From assembly GCA_937951955.1 (NCBI GenBank), contig CALGAD010000067.1, forward strand, positions 1 to 64,000: a DNA stretch of 64,000 bases, in the 5' to 3' direction. Position numbers and translations under genes: made by a program. How positions within the stretch are numbered: the stretch's first letter is position 1; each line of letters begins with the position of its first letter. The notes under the pieces are model-generated. The model ran no database searches. It worked only from the letters and a program-made list of their open reading frames with translations, and was not told the DNA's origin. This DNA comes from an uncultured Bacillaceae bacterium. Lineage in GTDB: Bacteria; Bacillota; Bacilli; Bacillales; Caldibacillaceae. Below, in pieces: positions 63,426-64,000 of this stretch.

Positions 63426-64000
63426 TTATTCAATATTTTGCACTTGTTCTTTCATTTTCTCCAGGACACTTTTCATCTCAACGACGTAACGACTAATAGC
63501 CACATCGCTCGTTTTCGCACCAATCGTATTCACTTCACGATTCATTTCCTGGATGAGGAAGTCCATTTTTCTTCCCATGGGTTCCTCCATTTGACTATTG
63601 AGCAATTGTTGAAATTGATCGATATGGCTATCGAGGCGTGTTATTTCTTCCTGGATGTCGACCTTTTCAGCAAAGATGGCTACTTCCGTCATCAACCGGA
63701 CTTCATCAATCACACCAGCTGTATATTCGGCCAGTTTCTTCGCCAATTTCTCTTCATATTCCTTGCTGGCCCGGGGGGCGAGTGTTCTCACTTCATCGAT
63801 TTGTCGTTCCAGGGTTGTGATGAAGGAAACAAGATCGTTTTTTAAACGATTCCCCTCCGTTTTTCGCATGTCCGCCAGTTGAATGACCGCTTCTTTTGTC
63901 ACCTCTAATATGATTTTTCCGATTTCATCGTTTTCCTCTTCGATTTCCGCGATTTGTACGAGTTCATCTTTGTCAAGCAAATGCGTGATTTGAATCTCTT
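63426..64000 (-). CDS. yloC: YicC/YloC family protein (partial, C-terminal part)
   Basis: The gene runs off the right edge; only about 190 C-terminal residues of a usual 290 are visible. The frame is open to the edge (an internal TTG at 63980 is not the real start). Motifs such as LMTEVAIFAEKVDIQEEITR, MGRKMDFLIQEMNREVNTIG and MKSVLEKMKEQVQNIE identify YloC/YicC, an endoribonuclease-type family. It heads the yloC-remA-gmk-rpoZ set, as in B. subtilis. Confidence 0.96.
   Translation of the reverse strand, partial: EIQITHLLDKDELVQIAEIEEENDEIGKIILEVTKEAVIQLADMRKTEGNRLKNDLVSFITTLERQIDEVRTLAPRASKEYEEKLAKKLAEYTAGVIDEVRLMTEVAIFAEKVDIQEEITRLDSHIDQFQQLLNSQMEEPMGRKMDFLIQEMNREVNTIGAKTSDVAISRYVVEMKSVLEKMKEQVQNIE

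Noticed and set aside
63426..63980. yloC as a complete 184-residue protein starting at TTG 63980
   Set aside because: The frame stays open to the window edge and family members are about 290 residues, so this is a truncated view, not a short gene.

Overview
The window is a contiguous piece of chromosome from a low-to-moderate GC, endospore-forming, flagellated member of the Bacillaceae. Support comes from codY, spoVM, remA, prkC/prpC, fapR and fakA/yloU, from AGGAGG-type ribosome binding sites, and from near-complete synteny with the Bacillus subtilis fapR-to-fla/che and yloC-to-fapR blocks. The block is read in reverse: every recognised gene is on the minus strand except rpmB. I do not assign a genus. 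No tRNA, rRNA, CRISPR array, insertion sequence or prophage was seen.

Layout in plus coordinates (transcription runs right to left). 1-3.9 kb: start of the fla/che operon (flgB, flgC, fliE, fliF and a partial fliG). 3.9-7.7 kb: xerC-hslV-hslU-codY. 7.9-15.0 kb: topA, dprA, sucCD and a ylqG/ylqH pair resembling the FliK C-terminal domain and the cleaved FlhB C-terminal peptide. 15.1-22.4 kb: rnhB, rbgA, signal peptidase, rplS, trmD, rimM, ylqD, khpA, rpsP, ffh and ylxM (ribosome biogenesis and SRP). 22.4-34.5 kb: an eight-gene cell-envelope operon not found at this site in B. subtilis. 34.6-43.8 kb: ftsY, smc, rnc, acpP and the FapR-controlled lipid genes fapR-plsX-fabD-fabG. 43.9-50.7 kb: sdaAB-sdaAA-recG, yloU-fakA, the divergent rpmB and spoVM. 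50.8-64 kb: thiN, rpe, rsgA, prkC, prpC, rsmB, fmt, priA, coaBC, rpoZ, gmk, remA and a partial yloC.

The main candidate for an undescribed system is the 22.4-34.5 kb operon, placed between ftsY and ylxM-ffh, which are adjacent in B. subtilis. It encodes an exported protein with a degenerate amidotransferase-like domain, an ABC-2 ATPase and permease, a membrane coiled-coil protein with a Gly/Ser-rich linker, a MoxR AAA+ ATPase, a DUF58 protein, a BatA-like vWA protein with a degenerate metal site, and a 919-residue double-vWA membrane protein with a basic tail. Gene junctions overlap or are short, and ylxM-ffh has its own strong promoter beyond the cluster. I infer an AAA+/vWA envelope-remodelling assembly coupled to an ABC transporter.

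Second theme: three genes expected from B. subtilis synteny are absent from their slots: trmFO (between topA and xerC), rlmN (between rsmB and prpC) and def (between priA and fmt). Third theme: readable regulation. This includes a FapR operator on the fapR promoter, paired Spo0A-like boxes just downstream of the putative flgB promoter, terminators overlapping the topA and khpA stop codons, and good sigma-A promoters before xerC, topA, sucC, rpsP and ylxM.
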